Shown in pieces: positions 56,106 through 64,000 of a stretch of 64,000 bases of DNA (position 1 is the first letter of the stretch; the number at the start of each line of letters is the position of its first letter). Source of the stretch: Methylophilus medardicus (GTDB lineage: Bacteria > Pseudomonadota > Gammaproteobacteria > Burkholderiales > Methylophilaceae); the NCBI RefSeq assembly GCF_006363955.1, contig NZ_CP040948.1, forward strand, positions 2,046,001 to 2,110,000. The letters run 5' to 3'. The notes beneath the pieces were generated by a model, which searched no databases, was not told where the DNA came from, and was given only the letters and a program-made list of their open reading frames with translations. The position numbers and the translations under genes are program-made.

Positions 56106-56148
56106 GCATGAACTCCCTATCCTTAAACGTATTACACATCATTATTGT

Positions 56149-56685
56149 TTATTGACTTGCCGGAAAAAATGAATACGACAAAGTCATTTCTTGAACATCT
56201 TTAGGCAAGTCTGCACTGACAAAAAACCGTAGCGGCAGCGCTCTTACCTCCCCTGGTTTGAGCGTCTGCCTAACAAAACAGAAACACTCAATCTTCTTCA
56301 AATGTGCGGATGCTTTGCCCGGCGTGACACTCGGTATTGCCTGACCGGCGACCTCGACATTAGTCGTATTCTTCGCCTCAAACATGACCGTAGTCACTTG
56401 ACCCGGATGCACCACGACACTGCTTTGCTTGGGGTAAAAGTTCCACCCCAAACCGGGCATCACCGAGGACACAAATTGCACAGTGACCTCACGTTTTAGA
56501 TCCACCACCGCTTTTGCTGCACTCGCTGCCGAAGTATTGGTTTTACCGTTTAGTCCGGTGACTGTACATATCACGTCGTACAGCGGCACCAGTGCAAACG
56601 CAAACAACAGCGCACCTGCAATAATCCACACCAACTTCAATGCCAGCTTTTTATTTGCTGCCAGTTGCGCTCGCTCTAATGCCAT
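56149..56685 (-). CDS. ctaG: CtaG/Cox11 copper assembly protein
   Basis: A 178-residue protein with an N-terminal TM helix and the copper site ECFCFVRQTL (about 133-142). It delivers copper to the CuB site of Cox1. It lies between a 32-residue small ORF and coxC, the usual place. Confidence 0.95.
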   Translation of the reverse strand: MALERAQLAANKKLALKLVWIIAGALLFAFALVPLYDVICTVTGLNGKTNTSAASAAKAVVDLKREVTVQFVSSVMPGLGWNFYPKQSSVVVHPGQVTTVMFEAKNTTNVEVAGQAIPSVTPGKASAHLKKIECFCFVRQTLKPGEVRALPLRFFVSADLPKDVQEMTLSYSFFPASQ

Positions 56686-56703
56686 AACCGTCTCAACTGC
56701 CGT

Positions 56704-56802
56704 TTATTTCCAAATAGTAAACATTGAGACTACGTACCAGATCACCGCCACTGCCGCCAACAGCCAAGCAATCTTTCTATTTGACCGTTTGGGATCATTC
56801 AA
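56704..56802 (-). CDS. Cytochrome oxidase small assembly protein (32 aa)
   Basis: A TTG start at 56802 with AAGGTGG 7 nt upstream gives a 32-residue peptide: a basic N-terminus (MNDPKRSNRKIA) then one TM helix (WLLAAVAVIWYVVSMFTIWK). Its position between ctaD and ctaG and its form match the small assembly protein found there in betaproteobacteria. A longer in-frame TTG start (9 residues more) is possible but has a weaker ribosome site. Confidence 0.75.
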   Translation of the reverse strand: MNDPKRSNRKIAWLLAAVAVIWYVVSMFTIWK

Positions 56803-56861
56803 AATACGTCCACCTTTACAGAGTGCCAATCCATCCGGGATGGACTGGCTTTGATCACTTT

Positions 56862-58454
56862 TTATTTAACAACAGGCTGCTCAGTGAAGCTGTGGTAAGG
56901 CGGTGGGGACGATAATGTCCACTCCAATCCTTGCGCACCTTCCCAAACACGGTCAGTGGCTTTTTGTCCACCTTTTACACAGCTAATGATGATGTACACA
57001 AATAGCAATTGAGAAAGACCCAAGACAAATGCACCCACGGTTGAAATCATATTGAATTCAGCAAATTGCAATGCATAGTCAGGAATCCGGCGTGGCATGC
57101 CTGCCAGCCCGACAAAAAACTGCGGAATAAAAGTCACGTTGAATGAGATGGCTGTTAACCAGAAGTGCAGCTTGCCAAGTTTTTCGTTATACATGTGACC
57201 GGTCATCTTTGGCAGCCAGTAGTACACGCCAGCCATGATGCCCATGATGCCACCCGCAAACAGGGTGTAGTGGAAGTGCGCCACGACAAAGTAGCTATTG
57301 TGATATTGCGCATCGGCAGCCACATCTGCCAGCACCAAGCCGGTCAAACCGCCAATACCAAACAATATAATCCAGCCGACAGTGAACAACATCGGCGTTT
57401 CAAAACTCATTGAGCCTTTCCACATGGTGCGAATCCAGCAGTAGAACAGCACCGCTAAAGGCAGTGAAATCGCCATGGTGCTATACATAAAATACAACAA
57501 GGCCGGCACCGGCATCCCAGCGGTGAAGAAGTGGTGTGCCCAAACGACCACAGCCAAGGCACCAATCGCCCACAACGAGTAGACTTGCGCTTTGTAACCG
57601 TACATTGGTTTACGGCTGAACGTTTGCAGAATTTGTGGAATGAAACCCCAAACCGGCAACAACAGGATATAAACTTCTGGGTGGCCGAAAAACCAGAACA
57701 AGTGTTGGAACATGATCGGATCACCACCACCGGCGGCATCAAAAAAGTGTGTGCCAAAATGACGATCTGTCAGCAGCATGGTGACGGCGCCTGCCAGCAC
57801 CGGAATCGTTGCAATCAGCAAGAAAGCGGTAATCAACCAACCCCAAGCAAACATTGGCATTTTCATTAATGTCATGCCTGGCGCGCGCATGTTGTAAATA
57901 GTCACAATAATGTTAATGGAACCCAGCACCGAGGAGATACCCAGCAGGTGAACCGCAAAAATAGCAAAGTCGACCCCAATGCCCCCTTGCACCGAAAGTG
58001 GCGGATAAAATGTCCAACCGGTCGCCAGCGCACCATCGCCTACCCCAAACAAGGCAAGCGTAAATGGTAATGTTAATAAAATGGCTGAAGGCGGCAGAAT
58101 CCAGAAACCCCAGTTATTCAAGCGTGGCAAGGCCATATCTGGCGCACCGATCTGCAGCGGTAACATCCAGTTAGCAAAACCAGTGGCGGCGGGCATCAGC
58201 GCTGCAAAAATCATGATCAGCGCATGCACACCAATCAGTTGATTAAAAAACTCAGGGTTCATTAATTGCAAACCGGGTTTGAACAGCTCGGCACGGATGC
58301 CCAAAATCATTGAGCCCCCGACCAAAAACATCACCAACGAAAACGTTAGGTACATGGTGCCGATATCTTTATGGTTAGTGGTTGTTAACCAACGCATAAT
58401 CCCAGTCGGGTGATCGTGATGCTCATCATGATGTGCTACGGTTGTAGTACTCAT
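56862..58454 (-). CDS. ctaD: Cytochrome c oxidase subunit I
   Basis: A 530-residue, twelve-TM catalytic subunit. The heme-copper ligands are in WFFGHPEVYILLLP (CuB His and cross-linked Tyr), VWAHHFFTAGM (two CuB His) and SYFVVAHFHYTLFAGG (heme ligands). It reduces oxygen to water and pumps protons. It follows coxB by 26 nt. Confidence 0.97.
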   Translation of the reverse strand: MSTTTVAHHDEHHDHPTGIMRWLTTTNHKDIGTMYLTFSLVMFLVGGSMILGIRAELFKPGLQLMNPEFFNQLIGVHALIMIFAALMPAATGFANWMLPLQIGAPDMALPRLNNWGFWILPPSAILLTLPFTLALFGVGDGALATGWTFYPPLSVQGGIGVDFAIFAVHLLGISSVLGSINIIVTIYNMRAPGMTLMKMPMFAWGWLITAFLLIATIPVLAGAVTMLLTDRHFGTHFFDAAGGGDPIMFQHLFWFFGHPEVYILLLPVWGFIPQILQTFSRKPMYGYKAQVYSLWAIGALAVVVWAHHFFTAGMPVPALLYFMYSTMAISLPLAVLFYCWIRTMWKGSMSFETPMLFTVGWIILFGIGGLTGLVLADVAADAQYHNSYFVVAHFHYTLFAGGIMGIMAGVYYWLPKMTGHMYNEKLGKLHFWLTAISFNVTFIPQFFVGLAGMPRRIPDYALQFAEFNMISTVGAFVLGLSQLLFVYIIISCVKGGQKATDRVWEGAQGLEWTLSSPPPYHSFTEQPVVK

Positions 58455-58480
58455 AGTGCTCTCCTAAAATCGCTCAAATA

Positions 58481-59647
58481 TTATTCGCGTGCGGCTTTGA
58501 CTTGCGCCGGCTGCACAATTGCATCAACTGCGGCGGTGTTGCCCAGCGCATTGCGCTCATAGGTAATCACTGCAGCAATCTCTGTGTCATTTAATGTGGC
58601 CTTCCAGGCGGGCATGACGCCCTTACCATTCAGCACACGATCCAGATGGCTATCTTTTTGGTATTTACCATCGCTGCCAAAAATCGCGCCCGTGGCAATT
58701 TTGCTACCGGTGAGTGCCGGAAATGCTGGCGGCAAGCCTGCGCCCGTCACCTGATGACACACCGCACAGTTTTTCTCGTAAACCACTTTGCCTTGTACCA
58801 TCAACGCATCTTTGGTCATTTCTTTCACATCGCTGGCAGCTTTCTGCTCGTCCTGTTTTTTATTTGCCCACTGCGCAAACTCCTCTTTAGACACCGCATT
58901 CACCACCACTGGCATATAGCCATGCCCCTTGCCACAGAGCTCCTTGCATTGACCACGGTAGACCCCCGCCTTTTCTACCTGCACCCAAGTCTCACGAATA
59001 AAGCCTGGCACCGCTACTCGCGAGGAGCCAAACTGCGGCACCCACCAGTTGTGCAACACATCAGAGGCTGTCATTAAAATGCGCACTTTTTCGCCAACTG
59101 GCAGCACCAACGGGTTATCGACCTCGAGCAAATAATGCTCACCTTTGTCTTCTTCGTTGTGCATCTGACCATTGGTGGTGGCGAGGTTGCTGACAAATTT
59201 GATGCCTTTAGCATCTCCGTCCAAATACTCATATTGCCAGCGCCATTGCGAGCCAGTGATTTTGATTACCATGGTGGATTGGTCTCGCGTATCCTCCATC
59301 ATCACCACGCTGTGGTAAGCAGGAATCCCCATGATGACAAAGTCAATCAATAGCAGAATAGCAAAAGGAATCAGCGTCCAGAAAATCTCAACCGCGGTTG
59401 AGGGCGCTTTATCGGCCACGGGTTTGTAGCCTTTGCTTTGACGGTGCGTCACGATGGAATAAATCATGATGGCTAACACTGCGACAAAAATCACCGCGGT
59501 AATCAGCATAAATTTGTTGTGTACGTGTAAGGTATCCAAAGCCATTGGCGTGACCGGCTCCGGAAAATTCCAAGTGAAGTCAGCACGTGCACTTAAAGAC
59601 AAGAACAATCCAACTGCACCAACCCCGAGTTTCTTCATCCCTTGCAT
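58481..59647 (-). CDS. ctaC: Cytochrome c oxidase subunit II with fused cytochrome c
   Basis: A 388-residue subunit: signal peptide, two TM helices (about 45-67 and 86-108), and a CuA domain with His199 (DVLHNW), Cys234, Glu236, Cys238, His242 and Met245. A cytochrome c domain is fused at the end, CAVCH at 294-298, giving a caa3-type electron entry. It is the first structural gene of the oxidase group, followed by ctaD. Confidence 0.96.
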   Translation of the reverse strand: MQGMKKLGVGAVGLFLSLSARADFTWNFPEPVTPMALDTLHVHNKFMLITAVIFVAVLAIMIYSIVTHRQSKGYKPVADKAPSTAVEIFWTLIPFAILLLIDFVIMGIPAYHSVVMMEDTRDQSTMVIKITGSQWRWQYEYLDGDAKGIKFVSNLATTNGQMHNEEDKGEHYLLEVDNPLVLPVGEKVRILMTASDVLHNWWVPQFGSSRVAVPGFIRETWVQVEKAGVYRGQCKELCGKGHGYMPVVVNAVSKEEFAQWANKKQDEQKAASDVKEMTKDALMVQGKVVYEKNCAVCHQVTGAGLPPAFPALTGSKIATGAIFGSDGKYQKDSHLDRVLNGKGVMPAWKATLNDTEIAAVITYERNALGNTAAVDAIVQPAQVKAARE

Positions 59648-59667
59648 CTAATCGCTCCAAAATCCAG

Positions 59668-60129
59668 TTATTTAGTTTTTAGAAGTACCCGCTTCAGATG
59701 AGATGCCACTTGTTCGCGCTGCGCGTTGTCCATAGTATCTCGACCAAACTCAACTTCTTGATCATGGGACCCTATCCAGAGTGACGTCTTGCCATTCTCA
59801 CCTTCCCTGAGCGTTACCCGGGCCCAATAACAATGAAAGCGAACGTGTTTTATTTTCCCCAACACACTTTGTTCGATTTCAATTTGATCCTGAACGATCG
59901 TGATTTTTTCGTAATCACTCGCATGACGCATGACCACCACAAACGCCAGAACCACCAACACCAACTCTAAACCGGCAAACGGCAACACCATCCAGGCACC
60001 CATGTGCAAAAATGCCAACGCGATCAGACCTGAAAGCACTAGCAAGCTTAATAACAGCTTGCTGACGCTCTCTGCAGAAGCAGAAGCATTTGGCCGAGTG
60101 ATGCACTGTGTTTCGCAGATAGATAACAT
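59668..60129 (-). CDS. DUF2244 membrane protein
   Basis: A 153-residue protein starting MLSICETQC; 5 upstream residues are unlikely. It has two TM helices (about 25-65) and a soluble part (HCYWARVTL, VEFGRDTMDNAQREQVASHL) that fit DUF2244. It is common just upstream of coxB in proteobacteria, 20 nt here. Function unknown. Confidence 0.85.
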   Translation of the reverse strand: MLSICETQCITRPNASASAESVSKLLLSLLVLSGLIALAFLHMGAWMVLPFAGLELVLVVLAFVVVMRHASDYEKITIVQDQIEIEQSVLGKIKHVRFHCYWARVTLREGENGKTSLWIGSHDQEVEFGRDTMDNAQREQVASHLKRVLLKTK

Positions 60130-60652
60130 GCTTGCCAACCCCAAATTTGGCTTGTATCAGCCAAATTACGTTTAGTTACAAATTTGTTACATGTTGTAAA
60201 TTATCACAAGACAAACAGGGTGACAAGACAAAAAATTGGGAATGTTCCCGTCATCAATGTAAATCTATGGCGAAAAAAGGTTAAAGCGCGTAGACCATAT
60301 CCTGCACACAATCGCAGGCAACACTAGGCTATTAAACAGCCGCCAACGCCTTTGTTGACTCGCATCTGGCCCACATATCACGGTTGCATTTCACGCGCCA
60401 AAACAAACGCTCACGCATGCACCCGCCTTCCCTTATCGCGTCTCAGATTTTAAAAATCCACTGAACAGCCACGCAAAGCATCACTCGTAACGTGTGAATT
60501 TCGGTGGTATGCTAATCAAAAAAGTGTTTGCATTAATCGATAAAAGAACGTCGGCGAACAACGCACTTGGGCGGGTTTTAAAGACTCAAGTGCGTTCATT
60601 GTGTCGCTAACGTGTATTAGACGTGGCCGTAAATTAACCGGGAGTAAACCAC
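60130..60652. other. Divergent intergenic region with a hairpin
   Basis: It holds the oxidase operon promoter (AT-rich near 60180-60210) and a 10-bp inverted repeat, AACGCACTTG (60560-60569) with CAAGTGCGTT (60587-60596), 57 nt before the DUF2189 gene. The flanking GGCGA/TCGCT can extend the stem. No T-run follows, so it may be a structured leader. No protein frame is recognised. Confidence 0.5.
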
Positions 60653-61438
60653 ATGAGCATTCACAACTTACCAGCAAATAAGGTCAGTCTCGATGATGAA
60701 ATCATCATTCGTCATGTAGACGCCAATATCATCTTAGATTGGTTGCACGCAGGTGTGACCGACATCCATCTTGGTGGCAAAGCCAGCTTGTTTTACGGCA
60801 TCATCTTTGCCGCCACCGGCGTGATCATTCATGCAGTATTTGCTGAAAATTATTGGTTATTGGCAGGGCTCTCAACGGGCTTCTTTTTGTTGGGCCCATT
60901 TTTGGCGATGGGGCTGTATGACTTGAGTAGACGCATGGAATCAGGCGAGCCGCCAAGCCTGCGCCCGACCCTCATCGCATGGCTACCAAACCTAGTCAAT
61001 ATCATGCTATTTACCGTGTTATTGATATTCGTATTTCTCGCCTGGGCGGGGCTCTCTATGAGCATTTTTGCCCATTTTTTTCACGGTGCTGAACCCACAT
61101 TTATTGATGTCGTCATTAGCGTATTCACATTCAAACAGCCCACTTTTCTACTGATCTATTTTTCTGCAGGCGCTGTGTTTGCTGCCTTCATCTTTAGCAT
61201 TAGCGTGATTGCCATGCCACTCATGCTAGATCGCAATACCAGCGCATGGACTGCCGCCATCACCAGTTTACGCACATGCGCTCGCAACCCAATCACCATG
61301 ACCCTCTGGGCGGGTTGTATCGTCGTATTGGTGGGGTTTGGCCTAGCCACAAACTTTCTTGGGTTGATTTTAACTATGCCCGTCGTTGGTCACGCCAGCT
61401 GGCACGTTTATCGGCAGTTAATCGTCATCAAAGAATAA
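60653..61438 (+). CDS. DUF2189 membrane protein
   Basis: A 261-residue protein with about six TM helices; the motif DANIILDWLHAGVTDI near the N-terminus and the LAMGLYDLSRRMESGEPP loop mark the DUF2189 family. GGGAG precedes the ATG. Function unknown. Confidence 0.88.
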   Translation: MSIHNLPANKVSLDDEIIIRHVDANIILDWLHAGVTDIHLGGKASLFYGIIFAATGVIIHAVFAENYWLLAGLSTGFFLLGPFLAMGLYDLSRRMESGEPPSLRPTLIAWLPNLVNIMLFTVLLIFVFLAWAGLSMSIFAHFFHGAEPTFIDVVISVFTFKQPTFLLIYFSAGAVFAAFIFSISVIAMPLMLDRNTSAWTAAITSLRTCARNPITMTLWAGCIVVLVGFGLATNFLGLILTMPVVGHASWHVYRQLIVIKE

Positions 61439-61540
61439 ACCCCCGGCGCGCTAGCAGTGAATGCTCAACGAATCTAGTAAGACAAATTGAGCAACTGCCG
61501 ATACGCCACAAACATCAACCTCGAGGCTTTTGCCCCAATA

Positions 61541-61569
61541 AAAAATGCCCTGATCAACAGGGCATTTTT
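61541..61569. terminator. Bidirectional intrinsic terminator
   Basis: AAAAATGCCCTG-atcaa-CAGGGCATTTTT, a perfect 12-bp stem between the converging DUF2189 and PEP-CTERM genes. Confidence 0.92.
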
Positions 61570-61585
61570 ATTTATTACTGCATGA

Positions 61586-62194
61586 TTATTTTTTATTTTG
61601 ACGACGCGCAGACAAGGTCAACAAACCCAAGCCAAGCGCAAACATGCCCAGAGACTCTGGCTCTGGCACTGGGGTGACCACACTCGGCGTGTACCAAGCA
61701 CTACCGCCCTGCGCCGTTGTTAAACCTTGAACATGCGCAGCATAGTTAGTAAAAGTGACATCTTGAGAAAACGTTGCTCTCCATGAAACTGACTCATTCG
61801 CCGTCAAACGATTCGCTTCACCTTGACCAAGCACAAAACTAAAATCCCAGCCGCCTGTTGGACCACCCGCATTTGAAGCGCTCAATTTTGTCACGCCACC
61901 TGAGAGGTTGCTAATATCAAGAGTAACGGCATTTCTGCCGACCAAGCTGATATCAGGATCAGTTTCAACAACCAATCTTCCGATAAAAGCACCACTGGTG
62001 AACAACGCGTTTAAATTATTGGTCGTCAACGTAAAATCATACACGCTACCTGAACCTGTGACGCTCAAGCTAGCGAAGCTAGAAGAGGGCGCGTAATCGC
62101 CCGACAATAGAACACCAAAGTACTCAACTGCCGCCTGTGACGACATTGAGCTTAACAACAAGCATGAGGCTAACAACGATTTCAAGAGTTTCAT
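61586..62194 (-). CDS. PEP-CTERM exported protein
   Basis: A 202-residue secreted protein: signal peptide ending in SSQA (22), a beta-rich middle, and a C-terminal PEP-CTERM tail, VPEPESLGMFALGLGLLTLS then ARRQNKK. Exosortase normally recognises such tails and the proteins reach the surface or matrix; no exosortase gene is in the window. Confidence 0.92.
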   Translation of the reverse strand: MKLLKSLLASCLLLSSMSSQAAVEYFGVLLSGDYAPSSSFASLSVTGSGSVYDFTLTTNNLNALFTSGAFIGRLVVETDPDISLVGRNAVTLDISNLSGGVTKLSASNAGGPTGGWDFSFVLGQGEANRLTANESVSWRATFSQDVTFTNYAAHVQGLTTAQGGSAWYTPSVVTPVPEPESLGMFALGLGLLTLSARRQNKK

Positions 62195-62468
62195 AAAAGC
62201 TTTCCCGAGTGAATAAGAGTTGATTGGTTTTAATTTAATTATCGCAATAATAAATTGAATTCAAGTTAATTTATATAACTCTTGGGTAAATGTAAAAAAA
62301 GCTCCGATTTATCAACGCGTTCTCCTGAAAGCGATGTCCTCACAGGCTGACAATTAATGAAGTATCATGGGCTGTCTAGTTAAAAGACCTGTCATCTGGT
62401 GACGAACCCATATGCTTCAATCGACAATAAAATAAAGCGATTGATATCAAGAGACGGTATGATATGAA

Positions 62469-62496
62469 AAAGGCCTAGATTTCCATCTAAGCCTTT
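62469..62496 (-). terminator. Terminator read on the minus strand
   Basis: Arms 62469-62480 and 62485-62496 pair with one mismatch; on the minus strand the stem is followed by TTTTTCAT. It lies about 50 nt after the tRNA-end-like site, as a tRNA terminator would. Confidence 0.6.
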
Positions 62497-62544
62497 GAAA
62501 TTCTTACGTTTTGCGTCTTTTTGATACTGTTTGAAAGTACTACA

Positions 62545-62564
62545 TGGTGCGGGAGCCTGAACCG
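62545..62564 (-). repeat. Candidate attachment site (tRNA 3'-end-like)
   Basis: On the minus strand GGTTCAGGCTCCCGCACCA (62563-62545) looks like the end of a tRNA whose acceptor is GCGGGAG (the acceptor of several tRNA-Leu genes) with CCA encoded. No tRNA body lies upstream. Such 3'-end fragments mark the far border of islands that integrate into tRNA genes. The T-stem part is shorter than normal, so this is tentative. Confidence 0.45.
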
Positions 62565-62763
62565 AATGATTTGTTTTAAGCAAATATATACGCCATTTAA
62601 AGAAAATTTAAAATAACTGTTACCCCTAAAGTTACCCCACTTTAGTAAAAGTGACGTGCAAATAATTAATTGAATCTCTTACATTAAATTTTTGTAGTTC
62701 TATTAAAAACATGAATATTCTTGCTGTAAGGAGCCACCAAATATTGCTGGATATGCACAAAGA

Positions 62764-62940
62764 TCACAACTCCCCATTATGACTTTTGAATTTTCCACTT
62801 TCTAACATCTGATCATCTGTTAACGCAGAGGACTCCAATGGCTCATCTAGCCTAGCCAAATCATCAAAACTTTCTCCAGACTCAAGCTTAAATTTTCTAT
62901 CTGATGCTAAAAATAGAGTAAAGCAATTAAGTGGCTTCAT
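62764..62940 (-). CDS. Small acidic ORF (58 aa), uncertain
   Basis: ATG at 62940 with AGAGAGG 5 nt upstream encodes MKPLNCFTLFLASDRKFKLE and an acidic remainder. It has a better ribosome site than chance would suggest, but no family or partner gene is recognised. Confidence 0.35.
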   Translation of the reverse strand: MKPLNCFTLFLASDRKFKLESGESFDDLARLDEPLESSALTDDQMLESGKFKSHNGEL

Positions 62941-63060
62941 GCACACCTCTCTAATTTAAACCAATCAACTGTGCCTCGAGCTTCGCTCGAACTGCACGAC
63001 CAATTCGCTAAGCTTTTTGGGCAAAAGATGGAAAAACTCATAAAGCACTCACTGAATGAT

Positions 63061-63702
63061 TTACATTTTTACTTTTCTGAATGAAAAAACAGCGAGTAAA
63101 CCAAAGGTTAACATAAGAGTTGTATTTGATTCAGGTACAGGTGTGGTGACCGAGCCAGTTAAAATAAGACCTGTGCTTAGGTCTGAGCCCAGGCTTATAT
63201 ATTCTGTCGAGTAATTACTTTTTATAAACGTTTTTGTTTTATCGCCCACATCGTAAAATACGAGACTTCCACTAAAAGTACTCCAAATTTCTGGTGGAAA
63301 ATCAAAAACCGCCCAGTAATAGTTCGGAGTTAAGGTTAACTCAAATCCATTAATTCCTTGCCAGCCTGGGCTTGTAATATTGATTACTTTGCTTACAAGA
63401 CTGTCACCTGGCTGAGCGTTCTTATTATCAAAAATTGATACCCTCACCCCCCCAGAATATGTCACATTAAACAAACTGGATAACGAGTTAACTGTTGAAG
63501 TGTTTTTGATATCAAACAAGACTGCAATAGATTGTCCATTATCAACAACACCATTTGAATCAAAAATGTAAGACGTTGGCCTAATTAAACCAAGACCAAG
63601 AGTTTCATTTGTATTGCCAGTGTCAAAAATAATTGTTGTAGCGCCTATGTTTGTACTAAAAAATATGTACGCTAACAAAACAAGCAACTTTGTGATTTTC
63701 AT
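63061..63702 (-). CDS. Exported protein with variant PEP-CTERM tail
   Basis: A 213-residue protein starting MKITKLLVLLAYIFFSTNIG (signal peptide). The C-terminal tail is PVPESNTTLMLTFGLLAVFS then FRKVKM: VPES replaces VPEP, then a hydrophobic helix and basic end. The middle is beta-rich. It is in the AT-rich stretch after the tRNA-like site. Whether exosortase accepts the variant motif is unknown. Confidence 0.8.
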   Translation of the reverse strand: MKITKLLVLLAYIFFSTNIGATTIIFDTGNTNETLGLGLIRPTSYIFDSNGVVDNGQSIAVLFDIKNTSTVNSLSSLFNVTYSGGVRVSIFDNKNAQPGDSLVSKVINITSPGWQGINGFELTLTPNYYWAVFDFPPEIWSTFSGSLVFYDVGDKTKTFIKSNYSTEYISLGSDLSTGLILTGSVTTPVPESNTTLMLTFGLLAVFSFRKVKM

Positions 63703-63812
63703 TATTAACCTCTGTAACAATTTCGTATCTGCCAAAGCTTAGGTTTATTCGGTTAACCAATTACCGACTGACACTGAGCAGATACTCTTAAATAAGTTAA
63801 GACTTCGATCCT

Positions 63813-64000
63813 TTAAACGTCGCCCCCAACACCCTTAAATTTCTCAACAAACGCAACAATCTTTTGAAAGACGGTTTGCTTTTTAGTTAAATATTGCGGA
63901 TTCAACGGGCTTATTTTTGGCAATATTGAATTAAGCTCGGTGCCGTTTTCGCTGGCATATTCACGTTTTAATGAGGTCGCAATGTAGCGCTTTGCAGCCT
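63813..64000 (-). CDS. C-terminal part of an unknown protein (cut by window end)
   Basis: A minus-strand frame is open from the window edge to TAA at 63813-63815, giving about 61 residues ending [14 protein letters not shown], with [20 protein letters not shown] earlier. It reads like a real, mostly helical soluble C-terminus, but the family is not recognised. Confidence 0.55.
   Translation of the reverse strand, partial: AAKRYIATSLKREYASENGTELNSILPKISPLNPQYLTKKQTVFQKIVAFVEKFKGVGGDV

Larger units (their letters stand above)
62195..62763. other. AT-rich intergenic region with a tRNA-end-like site
   Basis: It contains the PEP-CTERM promoter, a minus-strand terminator (62469-62496) and the tRNA 3'-end-like sequence at 62545-62564. 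No protein frame is convincing. Base composition drops from about 62.2 kb onward. Confidence 0.5.

Noticed and set aside
60184-60205. TTGTTACAT/TTGTAAATT upstream of the oxidase operon as another UmuD-like operator
   Set aside because: Only a partial, non-tandem match in an AT-rich promoter; not comparable with the two strong pairs.
62392-62583. 63-codon minus-strand frame
   Set aside because: It spans the tRNA-end-like site and terminator and has no plausible ribosome site.
1-64000. CRISPR arrays, rRNA genes, complete tRNA genes, insertion sequences
   Set aside because: No regularly spaced repeats, rRNA signatures, complete tRNA folds or transposase genes were seen apart from the TniQ-like fragment.

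Overview
The window looks like the chromosome of a betaproteobacterium, most likely a methylotroph of the Methylophilaceae (Nitrosomonadales). This rests on gene content, not on any database search: a compact aa3-type cytochrome c oxidase cluster in the betaproteobacterial order (coxB-ctaD-small ORF-ctaG-coxC-surf1-SCO-like-ctaA-ctaB), a DUF2909 twin-TM protein on the opposite strand, PEP-CTERM proteins, a PQQ/sorbosone-type dehydrogenase, and moderate GC content with AT-rich accessory ends.

Layout. (1) 1-6.6 kb is an accessory island: a UmuD-like self-cleaving protein with an N-terminal extension, a small HTH regulator, a three-gene operon (AAA ATPase, subtilase with a long N-terminal region, unknown protein) and a TniQ/TnsD-like fragment that hints at a decayed Tn7-like element. 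(2) 6.7-11.4 kb is a stress module: BON protein, zinc alcohol dehydrogenase, P-type cation ATPase. (3) 11.4-13.8 kb encodes a cytoplasmic PAS-PAS-PAS chemoreceptor. (4) 13.8-18.7 kb holds a roughly 1 kb non-coding stretch with a candidate small RNA, then a membrane protein, a 24-residue TM peptide, a hemerythrin and a large-subunit catalase. (5) 18.8-26.4 kb holds a LON-domain protein, a molybdopterin oxidoreductase, an OmpA/DUF4398 lipoprotein pair, an alpha/beta hydrolase coupled to a second UmuD-like gene, and a 5'-truncated cytochrome c'. (6) 26.5-35.5 kb is an MdtABC-type RND efflux operon with its own outer-membrane factor. (7) 35.6-38.6 kb holds a DUF1328-type small protein, RelA and a DUF202 protein. 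(8) 38.6-47.3 kb, on the minus strand, holds a second RND pump, a DedA-rhodanese fusion, ChaA, a YahK-type alcohol dehydrogenase and an AraC regulator. (9) 47.4-51.6 kb holds a two-propeller sorbosone dehydrogenase-like protein, PsiF, and an EAL protein with a degenerate GGDEF. (10) 51.6-60.1 kb is the heme A/aa3 oxidase cluster. (11) 60.6-62.2 kb holds DUF2189 and PEP-CTERM proteins. (12) 62.5-64 kb is AT-rich and begins at a tRNA 3'-end-like sequence, suggesting the edge of another island.

The most unusual signals are regulatory. The two UmuD-like paralogues, 25 kb apart, each carry two copies of an odd palindrome built on TTGTNACAA just upstream. The AAA/subtilase operon has an exact 14-bp palindromic site both upstream of its HTH regulator and between that regulator and the ATPase. 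A 24-nt motif with flanking pairing segments occurs twice (about 14.3 and 19.75 kb), once immediately before a strong terminator. Several small genes (15851, 35633, 54926, 56704) are supported only by close reading.
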